DNA of 64,000 nucleotides, taken from assembly GCF_015352955.1 (NCBI RefSeq), contig NZ_JACYOX010000036.1:1-64000 (forward strand), given 5' to 3'. Of this stretch, positions 1 through 9,357 are shown one piece after another. Positions within the stretch are counted from its first letter, which is position 1. Every line of letters starts with the position of its first letter. The DNA comes from Noviherbaspirillum soli (GTDB lineage: Bacteria > Pseudomonadota > Gammaproteobacteria > Burkholderiales > Burkholderiaceae_D). Under the pieces are notes generated by a model that had not been told where the DNA came from, ran no database searches, and worked only from the letters and a program-made list of their open reading frames with translations. The position numbers and the translations under genes are program-made.

Positions 1-95
1 CCTTCGACATAGACCTTGCGGGAATTGGGCAGCGGCTGGACTGCGGCTTCGTCCACCTGGGCGGTGGCGGCGAGAAAGTGCGGATTGGCGTTCAT
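1..95 (-). CDS. thiC: Phosphomethylpyrimidine synthase ThiC, N-terminal 31 codons only
   Basis: Only the first 31 codons lie in the window; the gene runs off the left edge. ThiC is the radical-SAM enzyme that converts aminoimidazole ribotide to HMP phosphate in thiamine biosynthesis. The visible peptide begins [10 protein letters not shown] and contains [12 protein letters not shown], which matches the conserved ThiC amino terminus as I know it from betaproteobacteria. The ATG at 95 is preceded by an AAGGAAG Shine-Dalgarno sequence buried in a perfect hairpin, and a TPP riboswitch lies just upstream. Both strongly support the assignment. The catalytic CxxCxxxxC motif is outside the window. 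Confidence 0.93.
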   Translation of the reverse strand, partial: MNANPHFLAATAQVDEAAVQPLPNSRKVYVE

Positions 96-127
96 GGCTT
101 CCTTCGGGCAGAGAAGCGAAGGAAGCC
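96..127 (-). promoter_or_regulatory. Hairpin sequestering the thiC ribosome-binding site
   Basis: On the thiC transcript, GGCTTCCTTCG (127 to 117) and CGAAGGAAGCC (106 to 96) form a perfect 11-bp stem with a 10-base loop, ending directly at the ATG. The right arm contains the AAGGAAG Shine-Dalgarno sequence, so folding would block initiation. The 3' end of the TPP riboswitch (minus-strand bases 159 to 148) is nearly identical to the right arm and could pair with the left arm instead. This looks like the riboswitch expression platform; the switching itself is inferred. Confidence 0.75.
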
Positions 128-146
128 CGGGTGCGGTGCGGCCGGC

Positions 147-233
147 TGCTTCCCTTCGCTGGCATTATCCAGATCAGGTTGGAGGGTATTTCTCACCCGC
201 TCGCAGCATTTCCCGCAAACAGGACCCCTAGCA
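147..233 (-). promoter_or_regulatory. TPP riboswitch (THI element) in the thiC leader
   Basis: Read on the minus strand, the element contains the conserved THI-box pieces in order: AGGGGT, TGAGAAATACCC, then CCTGATCTGGATAATGCCAG and CGAAGGGA. The ends TGCT (233 to 230) and AGCA (150 to 147) close the P1 stem. TPP binding normally represses thiC. Distance and orientation to the thiC start fit translational control through the hairpin at 96-127. Confidence 0.96.
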
Positions 234-266
234 TTTTTTTCCCGCCGGTTCCCTGGCGGTCGGGCG

Positions 267-295
267 ATTATAGCCCTATCAATTGCGGCTGTGCA
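267..295 (-). promoter_or_regulatory. Candidate sigma70 promoter for thiC
   Basis: Minus strand: TGCACA (295 to 290) and a perfect TATAAT (272 to 267), spaced 17 bp. It lies about 35 bases upstream of the riboswitch and overlaps the stop codon of the preceding GGDEF-EAL gene, so thiC probably has its own promoter. Confidence 0.6.
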
Positions 296-2019
296 GAGAT
301 TTCGGCGTGGTTTATTTCGGGCTCGGCCTGCCCTGGCTGCAGCAGGGTTTCGAACTTTTCCGGCGGCAAGGGATGGGAAAACAGATAGCCCTGGCCGTAC
401 TGGCAACCGGCGGCGCGCAGCAGCGCCTCCTGCTCCTCGGTCTCGATGCCTTCGGCAATGACCTGGATACCCAGCCGGCGCGCCATCAGGATGATGGTTT
501 CTGCGATCGCCCGGTCGTCCTCGTTCGCTGCCATGTCGCGGATGAAGGAACGGTCGATCTTCAGGTAATCGATGGCGAATTTCTTCAGGTAGGCCATCGA
601 GGAATAGCCGGTGCCGAAGTCGTCGATCGCGATCTGCATGCCGGCATCGCGATAATTCTGCAACTGGCGGTCGACGTCGCCCGCGGCATTGAGCAGCACG
701 CCTTCGGTGATTTCCACCACGATGGCCTGGCCGGGCAAGCCCAGGCTGCGCAGATGGTCGGTCCAGGACAGCGACTTGGGCGCGAGAAACTGCAGCGGCG
801 ACTTGTTGACGCTGACCTGGAAGGTCTTTCCGGTCAGCACGCTCCAGCGGCTGGCCCAGCGCGCCGCCTCGCAGAAAACCCAGTCGCCGATCTCGGCGAT
901 CAGGCCCGTTTCCTCCGCGACCGGGATGAATGCGCCTGGCCCGACCATGCCGCGTTCCGGATGCTGCCAGCGCACCAGCGCTTCCGCCTTGAGCACGCTG
1001 CCATCGGCCAGATCGACCACCGGCTGGAAATGCAGCCGCAGCTGCTTTTTCTCGATGGCCACGCGCAGATCCTGCACCAGGCGCATGCGTTCCACGCTCT
1101 GCTGCTGCATGGCGGCGGTGAAATAGCAATGGCGGTTGCGCCCCGCCCCCTTGGCTGCATACATCGCCTGGTCGGCGTAGCGGATCAGCTGTTCCGCGCT
1201 GTCCACGTCCTGCGGGTAGAAGGCCACGCCGATGCTGGCCGAGACGAAGGCGGTTTCGTTCTGAAGCGAAAACGGCATCGCCAGCGCCTGCAGCATGTCC
1301 TGGACCACGCGCTCGATGTCGCCGACATGGCTGAAGCCGGGCAGGATGGCGACGAATTCATCGCCGCTCAGGCGCGCCACGATATCGGTGGCGCGCAACT
1401 GGGAAGCAACCCGGCGCGAGGCTTCCACCAGCAGCAGGTCGCCGGTGTTATGGCCGAACACATCGTTGACCTGCTTGAAATCGTCCAGGTCGATGAACAG
1501 CGCCGCCACCGCCAGGCCGCTGCGTTCGGCCTTGCGCATTTCGTGGCCCAGCCGCTCCAGCAGCAGGCGCCGGTTGGGCAGGCCGGTCAGGCTGTCGAAA
1601 TTGGCCTGGCGCCAGATGGTTTCCTCGGTGCGCTTCTTTTCGGTGATGTCGGAAAACTGCGCCAGGTAGCGGTGCACGCTGCCATCCGCCGCCGTGATGG
1701 TGTTGATGGTCAGCCACTCGGGATACTCCTCGCCGTTCTTGCGCCGGTTCCAGACCTCGCCGCACCATGTGCCCTTGGCACGCAGGCTGTCCCACATCTG
1801 GCGATAGAACAGCGCGTCATGCCGGCCCGAGCTCATGCACTGCGGATTCCTGCCGGCCACTTCCTCAAAACCATATCCCGTGATGCGGGTGAATGCCGGG
1901 TTGATGGACAGGATATGGTTGTCGGCATCGGTCACCATCATCGCTTCGCTGCTGTGCTCGTAGACCAGCGCGGCAATGCGCAGGGCGTCGGCCGCCTCTT
2001 TTTGTTCCCGGATATTCAT
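268..2019 (-). CDS. PAS-GGDEF-EAL protein (diguanylate cyclase/phosphodiesterase)
   Basis: A 583-residue cytoplasmic signalling protein that should make and/or degrade cyclic di-GMP. A PAS sensor domain (about residues 15-127) is followed by a GGDEF domain with SGDEF at 218-222 and an RATD inhibitory I-site at 209-212, five residues before it. The EAL domain has EAL at 346-348 plus the VNKSPLQF, EITE, IDDFGTG and AEGIE motifs expected of an active phosphodiesterase. The first Gly of GGDEF is Ser, a variant also seen in active cyclases. No membrane segment is visible. The ATG at 2019 is used because an in-frame stop lies a short way upstream. Which activity dominates cannot be read from sequence. 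Confidence 0.93.
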   Translation of the reverse strand: MNIREQKEAADALRIAALVYEHSSEAMMVTDADNHILSINPAFTRITGYGFEEVAGRNPQCMSSGRHDALFYRQMWDSLRAKGTWCGEVWNRRKNGEEYPEWLTINTITAADGSVHRYLAQFSDITEKKRTEETIWRQANFDSLTGLPNRRLLLERLGHEMRKAERSGLAVAALFIDLDDFKQVNDVFGHNTGDLLLVEASRRVASQLRATDIVARLSGDEFVAILPGFSHVGDIERVVQDMLQALAMPFSLQNETAFVSASIGVAFYPQDVDSAEQLIRYADQAMYAAKGAGRNRHCYFTAAMQQQSVERMRLVQDLRVAIEKKQLRLHFQPVVDLADGSVLKAEALVRWQHPERGMVGPGAFIPVAEETGLIAEIGDWVFCEAARWASRWSVLTGKTFQVSVNKSPLQFLAPKSLSWTDHLRSLGLPGQAIVVEITEGVLLNAAGDVDRQLQNYRDAGMQIAIDDFGTGYSSMAYLKKFAIDYLKIDRSFIRDMAANEDDRAIAETIILMARRLGIQVIAEGIETEEQEALLRAAGCQYGQGYLFSHPLPPEKFETLLQPGQAEPEINHAEISAQPQLIGL

Positions 2020-2163
2020 GACGTCGTTCAGGCAGATCAGGATGGTTTTTCAAGGACTGAATGATGGTCCGGCAGTGCCGCAATTTTATTGATTCAAGTC
2101 AATAATTTCTTATGGGAAATCAAGCGGCAACACCGGCGCGACGTTCCCTGTCCTGCCGTCCCT

Positions 2164-2169
2164 TATAAT
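2164..2169 (+). promoter_or_regulatory. Candidate -10 box upstream of valS
   Basis: A perfect TATAAT lies 29 bases before the valS ATG. No good -35 hexamer is visible at 16-18 bp, so the assignment is tentative. Confidence 0.35.
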
Positions 2170-2198
2170 CACCGGTTTCGCCTACACCCAGCCAAATC

Positions 2199-4994
2199 AT
2201 GGAATTAGCCAAGTCCTTCGAGCCCGCCGACATAGAAAAACACTGGCGCACCGAGTGGGAAAGCCGCGGTTACTACACCGCCACCACCGACAGCAGCCGG
2301 CCCGCCTTCAGCATCCAGCTGCCGCCACCCAACGTGACCGGCACGCTGCACATGGGACATGGCTTCAACCAGACCATCATGGATGGCCTGACGCGCTATT
2401 ACCGCATGCGCAACTACAACACCGCCTGGATCCCCGGCACCGACCACGCAGGCATCGCCACCCAGATCGTGGTGGAGCGCCAGCTCGATGCCCAAAAGGT
2501 CTCGCGCCATGACCTCGGCCGCGCAGCCTTCCTGGAAAAGGTCTGGGAGTGGAAGGAAAAATCAGGCTCCACCATCACCGGCCAGATGCGCCGCCTCGGC
2601 GCCTCCACCGACTGGAGCCGCGAATACTTCACGATGGACGACAAGATGTCCAAGGCGGTCACCGAAGTCTTCGTGCGGCTGTCCGAACAGGGCCTGATCT
2701 ACCGCGGCAAGCGGCTGGTGAACTGGGACCCGGTGCTGGGCACCGCGGTGTCCGACCTGGAAGTGGTGTCGGAAGAGGAAGACGGCAGCATGTGGCACAT
2801 CCGCTATCCATTCGCCGACGGCAGCGGCCACATCACGGTGGCCACCACCCGGCCGGAAACCATGCTGGGCGACGTCGCGGTGGCGGTCGATCCGACCGAC
2901 GAGCGCTATGCCCACCTGGTCGGCAAGATGCTGACGCTGCCGCTGACCGGCCGCGAGATACCGCTGATCGCGGATGAATACGTGGACAAGGAATTCGGCA
3001 CCGGCTGCGTGAAGATCACGCCGGCACATGACTTCAACGACTATGCGGTCGGCCAGCGCCATGACCTGGCGCCGATCTCCATCATGACGCTGGACGCGAA
3101 GATCAACGACAACGGCGCCGCGCCCTACCGTGGCCTGGACCGTTTCGCCGCCCGCAAGCAGATCGTGGCCGACCTGGAAGCGCAGGGCCTGCTGGAATCG
3201 GTCAAGCCGCACAAGCTGATGGTGCCGCGCGGCGACCGTACCGGCGTGGTGATCGAGCCGATGCTGACCGACCAGTGGTTCGTCGCGATGAGCAAGCCGG
3301 CGCCGGAGGGCACCTATTTCCCCGGCAAGTCCATCGCCGAGGTGGCGCTGGAAAAGGTGGCCAGCGGCGAAGTGCGCTTCATCCCGGAAAACTGGACCAC
3401 CACCTACAACCAGTGGCTCAACAACATCCAGGACTGGTGCATTTCCCGCCAGCTCTGGTGGGGCCACCAGATCCCGGCCTGGTATGACGACGAAGGCAAT
3501 GTCTATGTCGCCCGCAGCGAGGAGGAAGCGCGCCAGAAGGCCGGCGGCAAGGCCTTGAAGCGCGACGAAGACGTGCTCGACACCTGGTTCTCGTCGGCGC
3601 TGGTGCCCTTCTCTTCGCTCGGCTGGCCGGAAAAGACGCCGGAATACGACCTGTTCCTGCCGTCCTCGGTGCTGGTGACCGGCTTTGACATCATCTTCTT
3701 CTGGGTTGCCCGGATGGTGATGATGACCACCCACTTCACCGGCCGCGTGCCGTTCCGCGACGTGTACGTGCACGGCCTGGTGCGCGACGCCGCCGGCCAG
3801 AAGATGTCCAAGTCCAAGGGCAACACGCTGGACCCGATCGACCTGATCGACGGCATCGCGCTGGAAGACCTGGTGGCCAAGCGCACCATCGGCCTGATGA
3901 ACCCGAAGCAGGCCGACAGCATTGCCAAGGCGACCCGCAAGGAATTCCCGAACGGCATCCCGGCCTACGGCACCGATGCGCTGCGCTTCACCATGGCCAG
4001 CTATGCCTCGCTGGGCCGCAACATCAACTTCGACCTTGGCCGCTGCGAGGGTTACCGCAACTTCTGCAACAAGCTGTGGAATGCGACCCGCTTCGTGCTG
4101 ATGAATACCGAGGGCCGCGATTGCGGCATCGACGCCGACGAAAGCGCGCTCGACTATTCCGCGGCCGACCGCTGGATCGTCTCGCTGCTGCAGCGCGCCC
4201 AGGCCGAGGTGGAAAAAGGCTACGCCGACTACCGCTTCGACAACATCGCCTCGGCCATCTACAAGTTCATCTGGGACGAGTACTGCGACTGGTACCTGGA
4301 AGTGGCCAAGGTGCAGGTGCAGGCCGGCACCGAAAACCAGCAGCGCGCCACCCGCCGCACCCTGCTGACCGTGCTGGAAGCGGTGCTGCGCCTGGCGCAT
4401 CCGGTGATCCCGTTCATCACCGAGGAACTGTGGCAGACGGTGGCCCCGCTGGCCGGGCGCAAGCTGGCCGCCGGCGGCGAATCCATCATGCTTCAGCCCT
4501 ACCCGGTCGCCGAAGCCGGCAAGATCGATGAGCAGGCCGAACAGTGGATGGCGCAGTTGAAGGCCATGACCGATGCCTGCCGCAACCTGCGCGGCGAGAT
4601 GCAGTTGTCGCCGGCGCAGAAGGTGCCGCTGCTGCTGGAAGGCGAGCAGGCGCTGCTGCAGTCGTTCGCGCCCTACCTGCAGGCGCTGGCCAAGCTGTCG
4701 GAAGTGCAGGTGCTGGCAACGCTGCCGGACTCGCCGGCGCCGGTCTCGGTGGTGGGCAATGCCAAGCTGATGCTGAAGGTGGAGATCGATGTCGCCGCCG
4801 AGCGCGAGCGCCTGGCCAAGGAAATCACCCGCCTGGAAGGCGAGATTGCCAAGGCCGGCGCCAAGCTGTCCAACGAGAGCTTCGTCGCCCGCGCGCCGGC
4901 CCAGGTGGTGGCGCAGGAAAAGGAAAGGCTGGCCAGTTTCTCCGGCACGCTGGACAAGCTGCGCGAGCAATTGGGCAAGCTGGCGAAAGCCTGA
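2199..4994 (+). CDS. valS: Valine--tRNA ligase
   Basis: A 931-residue class I aminoacyl-tRNA synthetase that charges tRNA-Val in the cytoplasm. The HIGH-type motif HMGH is at residues 51-54 within [13 protein letters not shown], and KMSKS is at 535-539. Between them lies the CP1 editing domain that removes mischarged threonine. The C-terminal 65 residues or so form the usual ValS coiled coil (alternating ERERLAKEI and KERLASF segments). Length is normal for the family. The gene stands alone and is followed by a strong intrinsic terminator. Confidence 0.98.
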   Translation: MELAKSFEPADIEKHWRTEWESRGYYTATTDSSRPAFSIQLPPPNVTGTLHMGHGFNQTIMDGLTRYYRMRNYNTAWIPGTDHAGIATQIVVERQLDAQKVSRHDLGRAAFLEKVWEWKEKSGSTITGQMRRLGASTDWSREYFTMDDKMSKAVTEVFVRLSEQGLIYRGKRLVNWDPVLGTAVSDLEVVSEEEDGSMWHIRYPFADGSGHITVATTRPETMLGDVAVAVDPTDERYAHLVGKMLTLPLTGREIPLIADEYVDKEFGTGCVKITPAHDFNDYAVGQRHDLAPISIMTLDAKINDNGAAPYRGLDRFAARKQIVADLEAQGLLESVKPHKLMVPRGDRTGVVIEPMLTDQWFVAMSKPAPEGTYFPGKSIAEVALEKVASGEVRFIPENWTTTYNQWLNNIQDWCISRQLWWGHQIPAWYDDEGNVYVARSEEEARQKAGGKALKRDEDVLDTWFSSALVPFSSLGWPEKTPEYDLFLPSSVLVTGFDIIFFWVARMVMMTTHFTGRVPFRDVYVHGLVRDAAGQKMSKSKGNTLDPIDLIDGIALEDLVAKRTIGLMNPKQADSIAKATRKEFPNGIPAYGTDALRFTMASYASLGRNINFDLGRCEGYRNFCNKLWNATRFVLMNTEGRDCGIDADESALDYSAADRWIVSLLQRAQAEVEKGYADYRFDNIASAIYKFIWDEYCDWYLEVAKVQVQAGTENQQRATRRTLLTVLEAVLRLAHPVIPFITEELWQTVAPLAGRKLAAGGESIMLQPYPVAEAGKIDEQAEQWMAQLKAMTDACRNLRGEMQLSPAQKVPLLLEGEQALLQSFAPYLQALAKLSEVQVLATLPDSPAPVSVVGNAKLMLKVEIDVAAERERLAKEITRLEGEIAKAGAKLSNESFVARAPAQVVAQEKERLASFSGTLDKLREQLGKLAKA

Positions 4995-5054
4995 GTTGGG
5001 CTGCGGCGCCCGATTCCGGCAACCCCGGTTTCGGGCACGGCACGCAACACAATG

Positions 5055-5078
5055 AACGCCGGTCTTCCGGCGTTTTTC
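5055..5078 (+). terminator. Rho-independent terminator after valS
   Basis: AACGCCGG and CCGGCGTT form a perfect 8-bp stem around a TCTT loop, followed by TTTC. It sits 60 bases after the valS stop and directly before the stop codon of the convergent hydratase gene. Confidence 0.85.
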
Positions 5079-5079
5079 T

Positions 5080-5922
5080 TTACACGAAGGAAATATTCAG
5101 GCCGGGCAGGATGATGCCGGAAAATGCGCTGATCCAGGTCTGCCCGGCTTCGATGGGATAGGCCTCGGTCCAGGTGCCGGTGGTGATGATCTCGCCGGCG
5201 GCCAGCGGCGGAAACTGCGGCTGCGCCTGCAGCATGGCATGCAGGTGCCACAGCGCCTGCACCGGGCTGCCCATCACGTCGCTGCCGAAGCCGGCGCCGC
5301 GCAGGCTCATCACGCCATCCCTGCCCCAGGACATCGAAATGCTGGCCATGCCCAGCACCTCGCCCAGGTTGCGGCGGGTTTCGACCGACACGCCCTTGGG
5401 CTCGCCGACGATCAGGGCGCCATGCAGGCCGAATGCCGCCACCGCGTCGGCCGGCTCGAATGTCCAGCCGGGATAGGGACAGGTGACGATCTCGAAGCCA
5501 TGCGCCATCCATTCGATGCAGTCGGCCAGCTGCCTCGGGCTGGCATCGGGCGCGGGCGCGGCGCCCAGCTTGAACACCACTTCCGGCTCCAGCCGCGGCT
5601 GCTGGGCGCCGGCCAGGCTCTGGATGCCGTGATTGTCCGGCGCATAGCGCACGGTGCTGTCGAACAGGGGCGCCCAGATCGGTTCCTTGATGGTCTCCGT
5701 TTCGGACAGGCGCGGCCAGGCGGCGCGGTTGGTGAAGCCGATCTTGCGCCCGACCATGGTTTCCCCCTGCGCGATCCGGATATCCATGATGTTCTTGGCG
5801 ACTTCATAGCCATCCGCCAGCGACAGCGGGCCTTGCGACGACAGGCAGGGAATCAGTTCGGAATCGGCACGGGCTGCGAGCAGGCGATGTGCATGGCGGG
5901 CAGCTTGGGCGGACAAAAGCAT
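5080..5922 (-). CDS. 2-keto-4-pentenoate hydratase / 4-oxalocrotonate decarboxylase family protein
   Basis: A 280-residue member of the fumarylacetoacetate-hydrolase fold family that handles 2-oxo-4-enoic acids in meta-cleavage pathways. GRKIGFTN (about residues 58-65) and LEPEVVFKLG (111-120), which carries metal-binding glutamates, are typical. I chose the ATG at 5922 (MLLSAQAARH), where family similarity begins; the frame stays open to 6039. The Shine-Dalgarno is weak for every start. No other catabolic gene is adjacent, so hydratase and decarboxylase roles cannot be separated. It lies downstream of ruvB on the same strand, about 140 bases away. Confidence 0.82.
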   Translation of the reverse strand: MLLSAQAARHAHRLLAARADSELIPCLSSQGPLSLADGYEVAKNIMDIRIAQGETMVGRKIGFTNRAAWPRLSETETIKEPIWAPLFDSTVRYAPDNHGIQSLAGAQQPRLEPEVVFKLGAAPAPDASPRQLADCIEWMAHGFEIVTCPYPGWTFEPADAVAAFGLHGALIVGEPKGVSVETRRNLGEVLGMASISMSWGRDGVMSLRGAGFGSDVMGSPVQALWHLHAMLQAQPQFPPLAAGEIITTGTWTEAYPIEAGQTWISAFSGIILPGLNISFV

Positions 5923-6060
5923 AGGGAACTCGCGGCAGGAAGGATGGGCGATCCAGGAAGACATCGCATTTTCAGCGACGGACAATCTTTGCACAAGCCT
6001 TCCCGCCGCCAATTGCGTCCACGCAAGCCGCCCCGGCACCGCTGCCTGCGAAAGGCGGTA

Positions 6061-7128
6061 TCAGCCCAGGCTGGCTGAGTCCCACAAATCGCCGTTCGGA
6101 CTGGTGCGCGGCGCGGTGATGCCAAAGTGGCTATAGGCCGCCGGCGTGGCGATGCGGCCGCGCGGCGTGCGCTGCAAAAAGCCCTGCTGGATCAGGTAAG
6201 GCTCCAGCACATCCTCGATGGTGTCGCGCTCCTCGCCGATGGCGGCAGCGAGGTTGTCGAGGCCGACCGGTCCGCCGCCGAACTTGAACAGCACCGCCTC
6301 CAGCAGCTTGCGGTCCATCAGGTCGAAGCCGACCGGGTCGACATCCAGCATCACCAGCGCCGCATCGGCAATGGCCTTGGTAATGGCGCCATTGCCCTTG
6401 ACCTCGGCATAGTCGCGCACCCGGCGCAGCAGCCGGTTGGCGATACGCGGCGTGCCGCGGCTGCGGCGCGCGATTTCCAGCGCGCCTTCATCGTCGATCG
6501 GCGCATTGAGCAGCGCCGAGCTGCGGCTGACGATGCGCGCCAGCTGGGCCGGCGAATAGAATTCCAGCCGGCCGACGATGCCGAAACGGTCGCGCAGCGG
6601 ATTGGTCAGCATGCCGGCGCGGGTGGTGGCGCCGACCAGCGTGAAGGGCTGCAGGTCCAGCCGCACCGAGCGCGCGGCCGGGCCTTCGCCGATCATGATG
6701 TCGATCTGGTAATCCTCCAGCGCCGGATACAGGATTTCCTCGACCACCGGCGACAGCCGATGGATCTCGTCGATGAACAGCACGTCGTTGGCTTCGAGGT
6801 TGGTCAGCAGCGCCGCCAGGTCGCCGGCGCGTTCCAGCACCGGGCCGGAAGTCTGGCGCAGGTTCACGCCCATTTCCCGCGCGATGATATGCGCCAGCGT
6901 GGTCTTGCCCAGGCCCGGCGGGCCGAACAGCAGCGTGTGGTCGAGCGCTTCCTTGCGGTTGCGGGCGGCGGCGATGAAGATTTCGAGCTGGCCGCGCACC
7001 TTTTCCTGGCCGACGTACTCGTCGAGCTGCTTGGGCCGCAGCGCCCGTTCGATCGCCTCCTCGTTCGGCGAGGCCGGCGTGGCGGCGATGATGCGTTGTT
7101 CCGAGAAATTGTCTGTCTGAATACTCAT
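6061..7128 (-). CDS. ruvB: Holliday junction branch migration ATPase RuvB
   Basis: A 355-residue AAA+ motor that drives branch migration with RuvA. Walker [10 protein letters not shown] is at 69-77 and Walker B DEIH at 120-123; the GATTRAG sensor motif and the C-terminal winged-helix RGRIATP motif are present. Length is standard. It follows ruvA by 43 bases on the same strand. Confidence 0.98.
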   Translation of the reverse strand: MSIQTDNFSEQRIIAATPASPNEEAIERALRPKQLDEYVGQEKVRGQLEIFIAAARNRKEALDHTLLFGPPGLGKTTLAHIIAREMGVNLRQTSGPVLERAGDLAALLTNLEANDVLFIDEIHRLSPVVEEILYPALEDYQIDIMIGEGPAARSVRLDLQPFTLVGATTRAGMLTNPLRDRFGIVGRLEFYSPAQLARIVSRSSALLNAPIDDEGALEIARRSRGTPRIANRLLRRVRDYAEVKGNGAITKAIADAALVMLDVDPVGFDLMDRKLLEAVLFKFGGGPVGLDNLAAAIGEERDTIEDVLEPYLIQQGFLQRTPRGRIATPAAYSHFGITAPRTSPNGDLWDSASLG

Positions 7129-7171
7129 GGCTTGGGTCCTGCGCTTGTCTGTTTACAGTGCGCTGAAATCC

Positions 7172-7747
7172 TTACCCCTTGGACAGGGCTTTCAGCGCCA
7201 GCTTGATGCCTTCCGACACCCCGGTGCCGGCCGGCACCTGTTTCATCGCCAGCGTGGCTTCCTTGTCGGAATAGCCCAGCGCCAGCAGTGCATTGAGGAT
7301 ATCGGACCCGGCGTCGCCGTGCTGCGCGCCGCCCGCGCCGATATCGGCGCCCAGCTTGCCCTTCAGTTCGAGCAGCAGGCGCTCGGCGGTTTTCTTGCCG
7401 ATGCCGGGGATCTTGGTCAGCCGTCCCGATTCCTGCAGCGTCACCGCGCTGGACAATTCGGCGACCGACATGCCGGACAGGATGGACAGCGCGGTGCGGG
7501 CGCCGACGCCGGAGATCTTGATCAACTGGCGGAACAGTTCGCGTTCCTCGGCATTGCCGAAGCCGTACAATAAATGCGCATCCTCGCGCACCGCCAGATG
7601 GGTCAGCAGCACCACCTTTTCCCCCAGCCCCGGCAGGTTATAGAAGGTGCTCATCGGGACGCTGACTTCGTAGCCGACACCGCTGCAATCGATCAACAGC
7701 TGAGGTGGATTTTTTTCAAGCAAAGTTCCGGAAAGTCGGCCTATCAT
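7172..7747 (-). CDS. ruvA: Holliday junction DNA-binding protein RuvA
   Basis: A 191-residue protein that binds the four-way junction as a tetramer and recruits RuvB. An OB fold begins at [12 protein letters not shown], two helix-hairpin-helix motifs follow ([10 protein letters not shown] and [13 protein letters not shown]), and the C-terminal three-helix domain ends in LALKALSKG. The gene is first in a ruvA-ruvB pair. Its start lies only 55 bases from the divergent HEXXH gene, which separates it from ruvC. Confidence 0.98.
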   Translation of the reverse strand: MIGRLSGTLLEKNPPQLLIDCSGVGYEVSVPMSTFYNLPGLGEKVVLLTHLAVREDAHLLYGFGNAEERELFRQLIKISGVGARTALSILSGMSVAELSSAVTLQESGRLTKIPGIGKKTAERLLLELKGKLGADIGAGGAQHGDAGSDILNALLALGYSDKEATLAMKQVPAGTGVSEGIKLALKALSKG

Positions 7748-7801
7748 CTGGTTAAGCTTTCATATAAGTGTTGGAATCATACAGGACTACAGGACACCAC
7801 C

Positions 7802-8278
7802 ATGGTTGACGCCGGAGACGACCTTATTGTGATCCCACCGCGCCCATCGGCGCTGCAGAAACTGCTGCAGATGCTGGCCTTGCTGGTTGGCATCGTGTGG
7901 GCATTGCCGCTGACGCTGCTCGGCCTGCTGCTGGCATTGCCGGTCATCGCCTGCCGCGGCGAAATGCGGCTGGTGCGCTCCGCGCGCGCGCCGGCGCTGC
8001 TGTTCAGCGGCCGGGCGGCGGACTACATGCTGGAGCGGCATCCTTTCGGTGCGATGTGCGCAATGGCGATCGGCCATGTGGTGATTGCCGAGCGCAGCAG
8101 CCTGACCCGCCGCATCCTGACCCATGAACTGGCGCATGTGCGCCAGGCCGCCTGCTGGGGCATCCTGTTTCCCTTCGTTTACCTGGGTGCCAGTGCCTGG
8201 GCGCTGCTGCGCGGCCAGGATGCCTACTGGAACAATGTGTTTGAAATCGCCGCCCGCAAGGCGGAGCGGCATGCCTGA
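7802..8278 (+). CDS. Small membrane protein with HEXXH metal-binding motif
   Basis: I do not recognise a named family. The 158-residue product has a strongly hydrophobic segment at about 22-50, a THELAHVRQ sequence placing an HEXXH zinc motif at residues 108-112, a second hydrophobic stretch at about 119-137, and a downstream NVFEIAARKAE stretch whose Glu148 could be the third metal ligand. That pattern suggests a membrane-anchored zinc metalloprotease or a relative. I chose the ATG at 7802 because the upstream frame lies inside antisense ruvA. The gene is inserted on the opposite strand between ruvA and ruvC and is followed at once by a tandem REP array. Confidence 0.68.
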   Translation: MVDAGDDLIVIPPRPSALQKLLQMLALLVGIVWALPLTLLGLLLALPVIACRGEMRLVRSARAPALLFSGRAADYMLERHPFGAMCAMAIGHVVIAERSSLTRRILTHELAHVRQAACWGILFPFVYLGASAWALLRGQDAYWNNVFEIAARKAERHA

Positions 8279-8298
8279 GGCGGTTGCCCGGCAGCCTG

Positions 8299-8760
8299 GC
8301 GCAATGCCCTTCGGGTGTTGCATCCTACAAAAGCGGCCTCTGCCTCTCGCGGCAATCCGTGGGGCGTAATGCCCCGAAGGGGCATTACGCGGAGGTCGCT
8401 CACGTAAATCGTCCAACAACACGATCCCGGTCTGCGACGATGGTGCAATGCCCTTCGGGTATTGCACCCTACAAAAGCGGCGTTTGCCTCGCGGGGCAAT
8501 CCGTAGGGCGTAATACCCCGAAGGGGCATTACGCGGAGGTCGCTCACGTAAATCGTCCAACAACACGATCCCGGTCTGCGACGATGGTGCAATGCCCTTC
8601 GGGTATTGCACCCTACAAAAGCGGCGTTTGCCTCGCGGGGCAATCCGTAGCGCGTAATACCCCGAAGGGGCATTACGCGCAGGTCGTTCACGTAAATCGC
8701 CAAACAACACGATCCTGGTCTGCGACGATGGTGCAATGCCCTTCGGGGATTGCACCCTAC
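8299..8760 (+). repeat. Tandem 144-bp repeat array built from inverted REP-like palindromes
   Basis: Copies of GCAATGCCCTTCGGG begin at 8301, 8445, 8589 and 8733, exactly 144 bp apart: three full units and a partial fourth. Each unit has a forward palindrome (GGTGCAATGCCC...ATTGCACCCTAC; 8299-8328, 8442-8472, 8586-8616, 8730-8760) and an inverted one (GTAGGGCGTAATACCCC...CATTACGC; 8359-8390, 8503-8534, 8647-8678), with spacers of about 30 and 50 bp. Copies 2 and 3 are almost identical; copy 1 is more diverged. The unit length is a multiple of three, so the array reads open in several frames, but I see no gene in it. Confidence 0.95.
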
Positions 8761-8795
8761 GAATCCTTAACTGCTTGGACTGAATTCGTCAGGAA

Positions 8796-9338
8796 TCAAC
8801 CGACCAGCCGCCCGCCCCGCACCCGCAGGCCGCGACGCGACAGGCCCGGCGCCAGGCCGTTGAGCATGGCCAGGGTCTCGCCGCTGTGGGCATGGCAGAT
8901 TGCCACGCCCAGCGCATCGGCGGCGTCGGTGCCGGGCAGGCCAGGCAGCAGCAGCAGGCGCTGCACCATGTCCTGCATCTGTTGCTTGGCCGCCTTGCCG
9001 TGACCAACCACCGCCTGCTTGACCTGCAGCGCCGTGTATTCCGACACCAGCAATTCGTTATGCACCAGCGCGCAGATCGCCGCGCCGCGCGCCTGGCCCA
9101 AGAGCAGCGTGGACTGCGGATTGACGTTGACGAATACCTTCTCGATCGCGGCGCAGTCCGGCTGGTAGGTGCGCACCACTTCCGACACGCCCGCCAGGAT
9201 GGTTTTCAGTCGGGACGGCAGGTCGGCATCGACGGTACGGATGGTGCCGGACGCGATATAGGCGAGCTTGTTGCCTTCCTTGTGGATGACGCCAAAACCG
9301 GTCACCCGCAGGCCGGGATCGATGCCGAGTATGCGCAT
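8796..9338 (-). CDS. ruvC: Crossover junction endodeoxyribonuclease RuvC
   Basis: A 180-residue Holliday junction resolvase. The RNase H-like acidic residues are D7 (LGIDPG), E66 (AAIEKVF), D138 and D141 ([11 protein letters not shown]). Length is typical. It lies 19 bases after purH on the same strand, so it is probably co-transcribed with purH. ruvA and ruvB are cut off from it by about 1 kb of inserted sequence. Confidence 0.97.
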   Translation of the reverse strand: MRILGIDPGLRVTGFGVIHKEGNKLAYIASGTIRTVDADLPSRLKTILAGVSEVVRTYQPDCAAIEKVFVNVNPQSTLLLGQARGAAICALVHNELLVSEYTALQVKQAVVGHGKAAKQQMQDMVQRLLLLPGLPGTDAADALGVAICHAHSGETLAMLNGLAPGLSRRGLRVRGGRLVG

Positions 9339-9357
9339 GAACGCCCGCCCTGCCGGA

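Noticed and set aside
283-2064. Long plus-strand open frame (593 codons) antisense to the GGDEF-EAL gene
   Set aside because: A GC-rich shadow frame; the minus-strand frame has complete PAS, GGDEF and EAL motifs.
2562-4970. 802-codon minus-strand open frame inside valS
   Set aside because: A shadow of valS with a His/Gly/Arg/Val-rich composition and no domain.
8299-8760. Possible CRISPR array
   Set aside because: Units are contiguous 144-bp tandem copies without unique spacers, and no cas gene is present.
8284-9003. Plus-strand open frame of 239 codons with a repeated 48-residue peptide
   Set aside because: It is produced by the 144-bp (48-codon) tandem repeat and runs antisense into ruvC; there is no ribosome-binding site and the repeat is palindromic DNA.
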